From Tubulanus polymorphus (lineage: Eukaryota; Nemertea; Palaeonemertea; Tubulaniformes; Tubulanidae): a stretch of DNA of 64,000 bases. This document shows, piece by piece, positions 1 through 11,257 of the stretch; within the stretch, counting starts at the first letter, position 1, and each line of letters opens with the position of its first letter. The position numbers and the translations under genes are program-made. Below the pieces are notes generated by a model. That model saw nothing but the letters and a program-made list of their open reading frames with translations. It was not told the DNA's origin and did not search any database. The stretch is taken from the NCBI RefSeq assembly GCF_964204645.1, contig NC_134026.1, positions 20,850,650-20,914,649 on the forward strand, given 5' to 3'.

Positions 1-1837
1 CATTCGACTGCCACAGAATGAAAGAAATCTCGGAGTTTATTTGAACCGAAAATCGGGAATCGAGGGACTGTAATCCGCTCGGCTTTTCATCGGTTCTATC
101 GGCGACGCTGTCACGAATCGTGACTGCAGATCGTTCCAGAAAATGGTCGAAAATTGATGTTTTTTTTTTAATGTTTGACTTAAAAATGAGCTTGTGACAT
201 TCATTTCGTAGACATTCATTCAGAGGAGGGAACAAGGGAAAAAAATAAAATCGAAAATGTTTTCGAAAATCATCAACATGACCATAACTTTTACAAGTTA
301 CTCGATTGGAATCAAGACGAGCATAACAAAAACAAAAAACTTTTTTGTTGAAGAATTGTGATGAAAACACGAAGGAGGACTAAGAAGAAAATTTGCTGAT
401 TTTTGCAGAATTCTGGGGGCGGATCCGTGCCCCGAGTGATTAACAAAAAATGCTTTCCTAGAGAAACAGAAGTTGATGTTGACCACCGGGGCGAAAGGGT
501 CGAAGAAAGTTAAGCGACTGCCATAGTGACAGTTAAAACCATGATACTTGTCGGATGGTCAATGTGGTTTACCTTCATAACCGCATTCAGAGAAACTGAC
601 CCTGGTGGTCATTATCGAACTTTAAAATATGCACTCGCTCTTTTAATCTATATCGGATCCGTAGCAGAAATGGTTGTAGCAGTCGGTGTAACCGAGCCGC
701 GATTGAAACATGATAGATGTTCGTGGAGATTTGTGCTAATGACAGGATGCAAAGCCGGTGACGTTTCTACCGATCTCTTAATGTACACTGATACTTAATT
801 GGAATGTAACGTAAAGCCCGATTTAGTGAAAATGACGCGCGTAATTTCACCGCCGAGGATTCGGCGTACGGTCCCCATCGGACTACCGAGGCTGGGTCTT
901 TCAACTGCATCGGATTGCATTAAAACAGATGGAAAACAACCGCGTATCGCGTTTGCGTTCATGTTTGGCCAGCCGTGTTAAATCGCAAGCATACGCAATA
1001 CTCTAATGCGCACTATCCCAGACATCTCGATGATCGGACGAATCTACGTATTTCGATATCTTCGAATAGATGGGCGAATATCTTATGAAATTAACAAAAA
1101 CCGACAAAGAGGGTCATTGGCAAAATCTAAACCTGGGGTTAGAAACATAATAGAATAATACGGGATTTCTGATAAGCTTATGATGACATCATCTAAGCCG
1201 CAATAAAATCTATCAGTATAAATTCCATGTGATGACATTGAGTCCAAAAAGAAGCATTCCTCCGCATTTTCCGGAAAAGTTAAGGCGCTAAGCAGGCCTA
1301 TCACAAGTTTTCGTAAAAGTGAACACTTCACAGAATTATTCATATTCGCTACAAACTCTGTAATAACATCACGGTAAAGCGAACGTAATGATATTTTGTA
1401 TCTGTGATCGGAGTTCTGGGATCCCGTGCGTGTAACTCCTCTAGTCAGCCAGCGACAGGTTCTTATGGTGTAAACGCTCGCGAAATCTACTGCAAATCAG
1501 CGAATGAACGACACATTTCTATTCGGCTCACAATCGCGAAGGACCGCCGGATTTCTAGAAATGTGATTTTTGTGTAAATCAAACAGCCCTTTATGCGCTG
1601 CCATCCGCCGAAATCGGCGACGCGATTTTATCGTAGAATTCGCCGTGAAATTTAAAATTAATCCCAAGCCACATGGCGGCTCTCACCGCCGAGCAGAGCA
1701 CGGTGCTTCTAAAAACTGATCGGCGAGGTTAATGCCTGCCTACAATTAGCGCTAAATTCAAGCCGCTTACGACAACAACAGCCATGATGAAATCAGCGGA
1801 TACATTGACCGAGCTGTTTTGATCTTGAAACAGGGAT

Positions 1838-2335
1838 TGACGCTTTTTTTATTTGGTTGATAAATTTCGTTTGATTTTTAGGGTTTAATCCAGTTATTTT
1901 GGGAAGTTTTAAAGACGCTTCAATGCAATGTCTTAATATTTGGGTTACACATGTATCTACCCTAGACACACCTTCAGCCCAAAAACTGGCCCTGTCAGAC
2001 TCCATGGTATGGTTCTCCAGTAGCACCATTTATAAATCACTGGAAACGCATTTTCATCGATATCTTAATTATAATCGAGGCTTTTCCCCCAAAACTTAGT
2101 TCATCAGTACGTTTTAAATAATTTAGCCTTCCACATATCATGTCAGTTAGCTCCTTGGTGGTGTTCTTTAAAAAAGCCGTACGTTCTGAGTAACTGAATT
2201 TGACGAAATCCTTATACTCCTCCAGTACCAAATTTAATCCAGCATGGCAGAAACCCGTTATCGCTGCTTTGCAGCTATATTTCTTTATTGAGGTTCCCTG
2301 ACAAACCCACCACACCTACCAAGAGCGAAACAGGG
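1838..2335 (-). repeat. dispersed repeat, longest of three copies
   Basis: Read on the minus strand, it opens with a segment containing GGTGTGGTGGGTTTGTCAGG and ends with a tail like AATCAAACGAAATTTATCAA followed by an A-rich CCAAATAAA. The same head and tail, with the middle deleted, occur at 59,245-59,331 (+), and the tail half occurs at 32,046-32,115 (-). Partial open frames inside (1,793-2,029 and 2,037-2,315, minus) may be decayed transposon protein, but I cannot name it. A non-LTR element or SINE with a shared 3' tail is the likeliest reading. Confidence 0.55.
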
Positions 2336-2368
2336 GGTTAGCGGAAGAGCATAGCGGCCGTATAATTA

Positions 2369-2646
2369 CTTGAAATTTTGACTTCTTAACTCGAAATTTC
2401 AACTTCGTAAGCTCGAATTTTGACTTAGCAACTCGAAATTTCGACTTGACTTGCTAAGTGGAAATGTCGACTAGGTAGCTCGAAATTTCGACTTTTTAAC
2501 TCAAAATAATTGACTTAGTAAACTCACTTTTTGACTTTGTTACTCGAAATTTCGTTTTTTTACTTACAAGGTGGAAATTTCGACTTTTGAACTAGAAATT
2601 TCGACTTATTAGCTCGAAATTTCGACTATGTAAGTCGAAATTTCAC
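2369..2646. repeat. minisatellite, about 20-22 bp unit
   Basis: Around a dozen degenerate copies of a unit built on CTCGAAATTTCGACTTAGTAA-like sequence run head to tail. The core GAAATTTC is itself palindromic, so single strands could form many small hairpins. Spacing varies through small indels. Confidence 0.8.
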
Positions 2647-3317
2647 TATCCGCGCTACCTTTAGAAAGTATAGTGTATTACTGACATTGGAATATGTAAC
2701 ATTTTATTGCGCTTCGGTTATATTGAATTTTATTGCCGGGTCATTAACACGATTTAACAATTGATATTTAGATTTTGGCCATCTATCACGAAGAATGTGG
2801 CTGCCATTTAGCCGTGTTTACCCTCGGCGATTCTCATTTGGTCGACTCTGAATGGAGCTCTTTTAGCGCAGAGGATCGGGATGACGCAAACACGCCAATA
2901 AAACTTCATTGTCTTTATAAGTGCCGGTGTGCGCTAGATTTGTTTTTATGTGCCACTGGTGGGTATAGTAGGCTGATAGCTCGATCATGTGAATAAAATC
3001 GTCAGGCGTCGTCGTCCCGGCTGAATAAAGTTGAAGTTGCGTTCACAGAAAAAAAAACATGCACGCACTCAATACGAATTATTTGCGAATTATCATATCT
3101 TATTCGTTTACATTTACTGCTGTTTAGACAGTGCAAAATTAGGACTATTTCCCTGATTTCGAGCAATGGGTCTTTTGAAGGTCTTTAAAAGGCTTAAAAG
3201 ACTTAGATCTGTCGGAGAAAGTTCAAATAAGGCCTGTTTTCTATTCTTTTCCATGGATGACCGAATCATGTTTAAATGTTTGGCGTTACGTACTTCCAAG
3301 CTACTGCCAAAGCCGGT

Positions 3318-3489
3318 TACGGAGCCCGGAGGTGACATGGTGAAAAATGAATATTTTTTATCGTAGGAACGAAATAATCTTTTCGTTGGAACGAAATGAA
3401 AAAAAAAGATTTCGTTCGAACGAAAAGATTATTTCGTTCTTACGAAAAGAAATATTTACTTTTCACCGTGTCACCTCCGGGGCTCCGTA
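3318..3489. mobile_element. foldback (MITE-like) element
   Basis: The two arms are near-perfect inverted copies. The left begins TACGGAGCCCGGAGGTGACA and the right ends TGTCACCTCCGGGGCTCCGT followed by A. They meet at a short A-rich loop around 3,398-3,408, and the inner arms carry repeated TTTCGTT/AACGAAA blocks. Almost the whole element would fold into one long hairpin. No transposase is present. Confidence 0.8.
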
Positions 3490-5061
3490 GCTGATAGACT
3501 TATTTATTACATAGAAAACGTTCAGGGTCCCTACGACTCCTTGATTCCTTGAACACTCTTTCTAAACCAAAAATGTTTTTCAAGGTCCCTGAATAATATC
3601 CTTCTTGAATTTGAGCTAAACGCCCAAAAGTCCATGAAACTCCTTCTTGAATTTTGAGAAATTGGCAATTAGAAAGTTTATAGGTTCGAAATTTTCTTAT
3701 TGAAAACTCCTTGAAGAGTCCTTGAATTCTGGTATTACTGATCTGTAGGGACCCTGTCCTTGTAATGAACCGTGATGGGAAATATTGATATTTCGTGATA
3801 ACTATTTTCGTAATGAGTTTTAGATCTCGTTTTTACACTACTCATGCGTAATTAATCGAAAAATTTATGACATTTTGTAAATATATCTTTTATTATATCC
3901 CTGTAGTTTATGGATTACCAGCGGCAAGGTCGAATTTGTGAAACAATTCCTTTCGTCTAATTAATCGTAGAATAGCCTCGTGATCCGCCACTCGATCAGT
4001 GTCTATTTCGCAATTTTTTGCCATATCGGAAAAAAATGTATATTCTATTTTAGTTTATGCGCTTGTCACGCCTTAAATACGACACCAGAAATGTGGTCGA
4101 CACCTCGCCAGTTTCCACAGGTCGCTCTGACTCCCTGCGCGTTACATATATAGACTTCCAACGCGAATCAGTGATTTCGAAAGTTCACAATCAAACTAGC
4201 TGTCGCCGTATCACCTGGTCATTGGATAATTGAATAGGCATTGCCACGTGATGAGCGTATTTTCATATATTTGATTCCTGGCAATTGAAGAATCGGCCCG
4301 TAATATTCAGAACCCATATAGTTCCACGACTAACGTGAATATCAACTAAATCGGTACCGATTAACAATCACGATTAACATCATTGCTACCGTGATTACCG
4401 TGTGCTTGATAATGATGTTTATCTGGCATTGACTTCGCGGAATTCAATTATAAGCGAAATGAAGTGTTACTGAAATTCAAGAAAGACCTTATAATGGAGA
4501 TATATGATCCTATCTATCTGAATATATATGAGTTAAACTTACGCGTATCCAATTTCGATAAGCGTCATCGTCGTAACGATGAATATGATTTCAGGTCTGG
4601 CGACTGACTCGGTACCGACCCCCCGCTGTTTTATGAAGACAATAACAGTAACTTGTCAGCCCGATGGGGCATAGGTGTATCTTATTAAAACCACGGATGG
4701 GCGATATTATCATTCGAATCCAACTGACATCGTGATAAGGCACGGGACGCGTATCATCTTCGCCGATGTCAGATATTGCTCGCGGCCCGGCGGGTGACTT
4801 GCACTTGTCGCATTTTGATATCTTACAACGATGTCGCGTGTTTACAAATAGCTATCCATCACACCCTGTTACGCTCCTCCATTCATTAGCATATACGTCA
4901 ACGTCGTTATTATATATTTCGAAATCAAATTAAGTGGGGAACATTTTTTGTTTTTGTCTGTGCATTTTGTTCAACGCTTCGTTATGCCCTTATACTAGCA
5001 GGATAACGACGGTTTGGTTGATGCGGAGATCAGCGTTACAGTAATAAGAAAAATAAGGATC

Positions 5062-5317
5062 CCATCCTCCCCCGGCAGGGATTCGAACCTGATGGCATCG
5101 AGTTTGCCACGGTACGAAACCCTGCCACACTAGACCGAGTTATGGTTCTTCCGTGAAATTTACCTCAGCGATTATACAACGAGCAATCTCATTGGTGCCG
5201 CAACTTTTCGCGCGGCAAAGCTGCGCATGTACCTGCGCACCCGGTCTTGTGGCAGGTTCGTGCCGTGGCTGAGTGTAGCGATGCCATCAGGTTCGAATCC
5301 CTGCCGAGGGTGGATGG
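5062..5317. mobile_element. foldback pair with tRNA-like ends
   Basis: Two arms of about 60 bp face each other. Each ends in a tRNA B-box-like core, GGTTCGAATCC, next to GATGCCATCAG, and the arm tips read CCATCC...GGATGG. The arms differ by small indels in the A-box-like part. Neither folds into a full cloverleaf with a paired acceptor stem, so these are tRNA-derived repeat ends rather than tRNA genes. Confidence 0.65.
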
Positions 5318-6642
5318 AACATCCTCACTGGTAGGCTATAGGCTAGTTCACTAATTTCCTCACAGAGGGAGATATCTTCCAAAATGATGATGATGTTTTT
5401 TACTTCATTTTGTTATGATTTTCTTTTCCTAAATCTAATGCATCCTTGCATTCACATTTTAAGCTAAGCTAAAAACCTCCTCACAGTTATTTAGGACCAA
5501 GTAATCGTCACATCAACGCGAATCACCCCGACCAATAACCGTGATGTATCCTCAAAAGAAAAAACCCGACCAATTTTTATAGTTATCTAGATACAAGAGA
5601 TGTAGTATAGTCATTAGCGGTATAAATTCACCTCCCTGGTGAAAGGTTTTCCTGAAGCCGTGAAAATATACAGACCGTTTCATACAAAACCAGTCCCTCT
5701 GAAAATGTTCCATAGCTCCAGTTGAAGTCGTCGTAGGATATGAGATTGCTGAGGGGGTGTTGGCTAGGTCCCCGGAGAAACAGAGCGTGTCTGAATACTG
5801 ACAAACTTCTGCTTGCGTAAAGCTGACCACAATTGATTGAAGACAGACTCAACAGGACACAGGCCTTAATTAATTCATTGCGCATTTTGTATTATAAACT
5901 TAAATAACATAACAAAAAATCATTAGAGGCTGTTCATATATTTGTTTTTCGGGAGATTTGACTTCGGAATAAAAGTTCCTTAATCCACGAAGTGTCCTTG
6001 ATAGATAGTTAATACGTCATAAGGCAGTTCTGCCCTTATTTGTATTAGCAAATTTGACTTTTGAGAAGTTTTTGAAATCCTCTACCTGTCCACCAAATAC
6101 GATTTCCACATCCGCTCACACCCGCCTCGGCACATCAGTTACAGGTAAACAGATTGTCGCAGTTGCTACTGAACATATGACACGATACGTTTCGTAATTC
6201 TGGTAACTCGATTACTTGGATGCGATTCATAAAGGTTTCCCGATGAAAGGCTACTCGAAGGAACTCGGCACTATCTTGGGGAAATAGAATCTGTGAGTGA
6301 CCAGCTGAAATCTAAGAAGCAACGTTGCCAGAATGTTTCGAATGAATATACATAAGAATGAGTTCGTAATGCAAAATATGCGATAAAACACTGGGGTACC
6401 GGCACACAGCAGATGGCGTGATAATACACTCGGTTATGAAAAAAGTTTATTTTCACTGGACTTTGAACTGGATCTTTTAGGCTCCCAATATGGTCAAAAA
6501 CAAACAAATGATTGGCGTCCCCAATGACTGTATGGTATAGTAATGCTGGAAATCGATTTACTACTGAGAAAAGTTTTCGAAGAAAAGAATTCGATTGATA
6601 TGTAGAAGAAATTCAAGCGCCATAACTGAATCATCTTCACCC

Positions 6643-6960
6643 GTCAAGGGATTCGAACCCACTCTGCTAAAGCCGTTCCCCGAACCCCTTGACCTCACGA
6701 GTCGTTGTAGTCGTTACTAGCCGACCAGAATTAGGTCGGGCCAATCACAGCGCTTGTTACAAACGACATTAGGCATCTATGGAATTTCCTGGTAAATGGA
6801 CCAATCAGCGAACACGTAGCGAACGCGGAAGTATTGTCGCGTGTTGATATATGACGTCATGCGCAACAGCGCCAGTAATGAAATCACGCTTCGTGAGGCC
6901 AGGGGGCTGGTGGAAGCGAGTTCGGGAGCGATACCGGACCCCTGGCAAGCGAGGATGTAA
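6643..6960. mobile_element. second tRNA-like inverted pair
   Basis: The left arm, read on the minus strand, contains GTGGGTTCGAATCCCTTGAC (a B-box core). The right arm (+) is a diverged copy starting GTGAGGCCAGGGGGCTGG and ending near GGACCCCTGGC. The spacer holds two CCAAT boxes (6,741 and 6,801) and a perfect TGACGTCA (6,852-6,859). The arms are less alike than those of the 5,062-5,317 pair, suggesting an older insertion. Confidence 0.5.
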
Positions 6961-6965
6961 CTGAA

Positions 6966-7270
6966 TAGGCGTTTTTACGAGCATCCGATTTTTGCGATCG
7001 ATTTCGTGAACGATTTGCTCCGATCGTACGATCGAATCGAACGTTCGTAAAAATGACGATGGATTTGGCTAATCACATGACATAAATATGGCGACGTTGA
7101 GGAAAAAAATGTATGGTTTTGAACTACCCGGTGCCGCCATCTTGGAAATCAAATCGCCAAATCGCTCGCCGAGCGAGTTGGTCGATTTCAAAAATCGATC
7201 GGAAAATCGTGTTCGTAAAAACGCCGATCGTGAAATCGATCGCAAAAATCGGTGCTCGTAAAAACGCCTA
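6966..7270. mobile_element. foldback (MITE-like) element with TAGGCG termini
   Basis: The termini are perfect inverted repeats: left TAGGCGTTTTTACGAGCA, right TGCTCGTAAAAACGCCTA. Similarity continues inward through CGATTTTTGCGATCGATTTC. The interior contains ATCACATGACATAAATATGG, nearly the same as the sequence at the start of the SLC49A3 gene, and a YY1-like CAAGATGGCGGC on the minus strand (7,133-7,146). No transposase is present. Confidence 0.75.
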
Positions 7271-7640
7271 ATAACTACGAGCAAACCTCGGATCCTCGCC
7301 GGCCACAAGTAGAATCCTCGATTGCCACAGTAGCACTGCGGTTCTTCGCGCATCAATAATTTTTGTGGATAGTTTACCAACACTCCCCTCTGCGATCTCA
7401 ATAAAAATTGGCTTCACATACATTGTCCTCAACACTGAAGTTATGGGTCATCACATAAAGTATCAGACTCACATAAAGTATCTTCACAGAATTTATAATT
7501 TGAGTACGGTAATCGAAGTTTGAAAGGCGATCTCGAGTTTGTTTTATGACGACCTTGCAACGGTTACTACCCGGGCTGTAGGGCTTCGATTTTGACCTTA
7601 AGTTGACGTTTAACTCAATTTTCTGTTCGTATATTTTTAG

Positions 7641-9655
7641 GAAGAAGAGCCGGGCACAAGTACTAGTCAGACGGTCAATCCGAAGAAAACTAAGAGTAAA
7701 CCATTACGAAAACCAGGTAATTAGGAAAACGCGATGAAGTAAACACGATTATTTTTCACTGGGTAAATCTTGAGGAATTACCGGTATATTTGAAAGAGTC
7801 AAAGTGATCGAAAATGTCTGTAGATTTAAGAGCACCCAGGGGACTGAAATTTATCTCAATTTGCTGTAAATGAATAAGCTCCCTTTCCCGTCTCTGGCTC
7901 CCTCTCCCGTCTCCGGCTCGGTATCCGTCTCCCCCTCCGTCTCTCGCTTCCGTCTCCCTCTCCTGTCTCCGGCTCCGTCTCCCTCTCCCTCTCCCAACTC
8001 ATATTCAAATCACCAAATCGTGACTAGAAGTCCATCAGCTGAATGCCTGAATGTGTTTGCCTGTTTTTCCCCTGAATATTTTTTCACCGTCGATGTGCCG
8101 CGGTCTCCGATATAAGGCAGACGGACAATGTAAACGAGATAATTACGCGTTCGCCGTGAATGCGGTTCGATTCCGGCTGTATTCCTCGCACCATTCCATC
8201 AGGATATTAAAACTTAAACAGTAAACGCGAAATACCGCGACGCCGATTGTTCAATAGATCGGATTATTAATCGCGTATTAATGAAATTGACTCGTCCGAC
8301 ACCGGAGGCTTTTTGTGATTTTCATTCTTTACAAATGCGCAGCGGAAATGATACGTTATAAATGAAAAGCGACACGGATTATCAGGGGCCATTTCGTGCG
8401 CGCCCGTCCGTCGACTTTTGTTTCTAGCCTAGCGCAACTGAAATTAACCTTCGTTCATTAGACCAATCCTGTCAATTATAGAAATGAAAACGACGAGGCC
8501 GGTTCTTTTTTATGGATCGACTTCATTCCTTTACATACTAGGTTTAGAGGTTTAGCTTCGATCGTGAGAATCATCAATCTATCAGGCACATTCCCTAAGA
8601 TATAAGTCACCACAAGGGTGGCATAATCCATTCTTATGCGATTGGTATTTGTGGAGAAAACGAAGGCGTTCACTGGTATTAAAGTTGTTTTGAAATCACA
8701 TAAGGCCATTATATGGGGTATTTATGAAGATTGCCATATTTTCTGAAGGACGGGAGCTATGAATGTTCAATTCCACGCGCGCTTTTTCGTCCAATGTAAG
8801 GGCAGTAATATCCGATCTTCCAAATCAATTTCCTATTGGTCTTATACAACAATAAAACTAACTTCAGGTTTCTTAATGCCTTGAAGAATAATACATACAT
8901 TGCTTGGTTATTTTCGACGATGAATGATATGATATAAATCGTAAAGATCAATGAAGTTATTTTGGATTCGACATCGATAATTGAATTGAATTGACCGGCA
9001 ACCAGTCTAGCCCCGATATATCGATGGCGTATATCCTCTCAAAAATAATCGTTCAAACTTATCAAATTATGAAACAACAGTTATGAAATATATCTATTTA
9101 CGAAATGAACGCCAAAATTCACAATTGTAATTGTTATTTTGAAACGCCAATATTGATGACGCAGTGCACATCAACTCGCATAGAGCCACCCCTAAAATAA
9201 TGCATACTATTATTGTAACGGTTTCTACGGAGTAAAAAAACTACCCAGTGAGAGGGACATTTTATAAGTGTTACCTTCAACGTTTTCCTACTAAATCAAC
9301 ACAACGAATGGAGGGAATTTCATAAACGATTTAAATTAATGGTTTCACTGCGTTTAGCGAAACTGCAACCGGAACCCAATCTTGCGATCTATTATAAAAC
9401 TTGATTAATTCATCGAAAATGAACTAATGATTTGAATTATTGCCAAGAATATGAAATTGAACTTATTACGCGGGTGTCATGAAGACGTATAAGACGTTTT
9501 GATTAAACTATTGACACGTTGTACTCGATTTACGATTTACACATTGTTTCTTATCTATTTCAGAATACAACCCGCTAAGCGGAGCCGGTAATGACGGATT
9601 TTGCTATCGGCCGTCGAGATTTGGCGGAGGCGGTGTTGGGGGTGGATGAGGTTAA
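7641..9655 (+). CDS. SELENOS: selenoprotein S (VIMP), last two coding exons
   Basis: Selenoprotein S is an ER membrane protein that links Derlins to p97/VCP in ER-associated degradation. Two exons are visible: 7,641-7,716 and 9,564-9,655. The first has an AG acceptor after TATATTTTTAG, a GTAATT donor and encodes EEEPGTSTSQ...KSKPLRKP. The second follows TCTATTTCAG and encodes EYNPLSGAG...FCYRPSRF then a Gly-rich tail. These match the family's conserved PGPSTSS, KPLR, YNPLSGEGGG, WRPGRRG and GGUG blocks in order. The frame reaches UGA at 9,647-9,649, then GGT and TAA (9,653-9,655), so the end reads Gly-Gly-Sec-Gly as in vertebrates. Phase across the intron is consistent. Exons for the N-terminal membrane segment and helix were not found and probably lie upstream of the window. 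Confidence 0.88.
7886..7999 (+). repeat. pyrimidine-rich simple repeat
   Basis: Degenerate copies of a CTCCGTCTCC-like unit form a nearly pure C/T run with scattered G, in the last intron of the selenoprotein S gene. The short open frame across it encodes low-complexity Pro/Ser and is not a gene. Confidence 0.75.
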
Positions 9656-9893
9656 TTTTCACGGTGTAAATGATATTTTCGTATCGCGGTCCCGAGTTTG
9701 ATATTTCGTGATGCGCGCACTATATGCACGTCGATATCTCTTTCGATGGGACACCAACCGAACTAAATGAAGTTCACTTTTTCGGGTTCTAAAAGCTGAG
9801 CGTTGATTTATAGCAAATCGCACGGAGTCAAACCGCAGTCAGCGGCAATGTCTTTATAGGCCTGCGTATAACGACGAACCTGCGAACCGTCGT

Positions 9894-9899
9894 AATAAA
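9894..9899 (+). terminator. AATAAA polyadenylation signal upstream of the SECIS
   Basis: A canonical hexamer sits 239 nt after the selenoprotein S stop but before the SECIS. Cleavage here would remove the SECIS, so the productive mRNA must end further on; ATTAAA at 10,485-10,490 is a candidate. Confidence 0.35.
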
Positions 9900-9933
9900 G
9901 CCTTCTTAATCCGGATCATTTGCGATGATGAAA

Positions 9934-10024
9934 TTCATCCTGTTATGAGAAGTGGACTGTAAGTAACGTCCGGATCGGTTTAATCCAGACATTATTTACA
10001 GTCGGTAACTGATAACCGGATGAA
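9934..10024 (+). promoter_or_regulatory. SECIS element (form 2-like) of selenoprotein S
   Basis: A SECIS recruits SBP2 and the Sec-specific elongation factor so that UGA is read as selenocysteine. Hand folding gives helix I TTCATCC-T-GTT (9,934-9,944) with AAC-C-GGATGAA (10,014-10,024); quartet ATGA (9,945-9,948) opposite TGAT (10,010-10,013); helix II including GGACTGT with ACAGTC; the required AA at 9,961-9,962, 12 nt after the quartet; and a small helix III (GTCcGGAT with ATCCaGAC) typical of form 2. It lies about 280 nt after the stop, a normal position. An outer perfect inverted repeat, TTAATCCGGATC (9,906-9,917) and its complement (10,041-10,052), encloses it. The fold was not computed. 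Confidence 0.75.
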
Positions 10025-10179
10025 CGTCGCCGCCACAAGCGATCCGGATTAATCGGGTTTAATATACGCTTTTGCTTTTTCGCCTGATGCGTCAGAATCT
10101 ACCGGGTGTCTGTTACCGGAAAGTTTGTCCCATTTTCAATGATTTTTCAAAGCTCTGATCTATTATTAGGGGATTCCAT

Positions 10180-10400
10180 TGGAACGGCCCACAGAGACTA
10201 GGCACGGTCACACCGCCGTTATTAAGACCGGTCTAGATTTGACCCGTTCCAATTTGGAGCGTACCAATCGTTCACATTTGCGGAAAGTCCGTTCCAAATG
10301 GTCCGTTCCATTTTAGACCGATCCAGTTTGGACCGACCTAAACGACCGAACCAGGTCCGTTGTAAATTTGGCCTGTTTCAGGTGCGTACCAATGTGGACC
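10180..10400 (+). repeat. degenerate tandem repeat (CCGTTCCA-type)
   Basis: Repeated blocks such as CCGTTCCAATTTGG, GTCCGTTCCAAATGG, GTCCGTTCCATTTTAG and CCGATCCAGTTTGGACC recur about every 15-20 bp. An open frame over it (10,298-10,489) has a shape explained by the repeat. Confidence 0.55.
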
Positions 10401-11046
10401 AGTGTAATAGTGGTAATGCGAACGCCGCTATTGAGGTCGCTGGTATTGGGCCATGCTTTTCTTTAGACTCGGTGGCAACGTACTATTAAATATAAAATAT
10501 GAACCAAATGAGTACCTGCATGCTCCCACCTAAATCTACATCTTTCCGGTTTGTCGACAATAATACCCAGTTGACCTTTCGATCAATCGTATAATTATTT
10601 ACAGTCAGAATGTGTGATAAAGCCTACCAGAAGCTGGCCAGCAGCGGTGGGCTTTGTCACCCGCTAATGTACCTGTTTAATTGTTCGCGTTAATGAAGTT
10701 ATTTGTAATCACTTAGTTGCCCATAGTGTCGCTAACTGCGGTTTGACCTCTCCCTCGCTCTCTCTTTCTCTTCCCGGTGATAGCTGCAAACACACTAAAA
10801 TTAATATTGCAGCGTGTTTATCATCACGAGTACAAGTATATTAAACCATGGACACACGTCCATGATTAAACGCGTATGTTTATTGGTATACAAGCAAACG
10901 TGTACTCTGGTGATGATAATTGGTGTTTGATCACCGCCGCCGGCAATTCGAAAACTCGCACGTCGACTTTCGTGAGTACTGACGTCGCATCGTGAAATGT
11001 ACATCCCCCGAACTGCGATACACACCGTGAAGATTAACTAATTGTT

Positions 11047-11257
11047 CAGGGGCGGATCTAGGGCGGAATAGGGCACCCCAAAAGAAAGCTCATCGGAAAG
11101 CATCATCTTTCTGAAATACAGTGAAGAAGCTTATGAATTTAAACTTATTGAGGTATCAGTTTAATATTTTTTTCATTTCCCCGTCATATTTCAGGGTAAC
11201 TTGACATGTTTAGGGGGTGCGCACTCCCTGCGCCCCCTCCCCTTGGATCCGCCCCTG
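11047..11257. mobile_element. hAT-like non-autonomous element
   Basis: The ends are CAGGGGCGGATC and its inverted GATCCGCCCCTG, a terminus seen in many small hAT-type elements. The interior is non-coding. No clear 8-bp target duplication is visible. A diverged relative lies at 42,066-42,317 in an EVC2 intron. Confidence 0.55.

Larger units (their letters stand above)
1..7640. other. gene-poor, repeat-rich stretch
   Basis: No coding exon could be supported here. The open frames present (for example 541-798 +) have no recognisable motif and no convincing splice context. Missing 5' exons of selenoprotein S could lie here, but I searched for the conserved Trp-Asp/Glu of its cytosolic helix and found no plausible exon. 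The stretch holds a minisatellite, several foldback elements and two tRNA-like inverted pairs, listed separately. Confidence 0.5.

Noticed and set aside
541-798. Plus-strand frame with two hydrophobic stretches
   Set aside because: It has no recognisable family and weak start context, and the next frame begins right after the stop; probably chance.
5284-5311. tRNA gene suggested by GGTTCGAATCC
   Set aside because: No paired acceptor stem and an incomplete A box; it occurs as a mirrored repeat arm.
7069-7401. 110-codon minus-strand frame containing MAAPGSS
   Set aside because: It spans a foldback element, and the ATGGCGGC there is a YY1-like repeat motif; no homology or exon structure is seen.
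1-7640. CRISPR array or prokaryotic operon
   Set aside because: The window is clearly eukaryotic; the repeats are minisatellites and transposons without regular spacers.
9672-9715. First candidate SECIS just after the Sec codon (ATGA at 9,673)
   Set aside because: No AA at the required distance and poor helix pairing; the hairpin at 9,934-10,024 fits far better.
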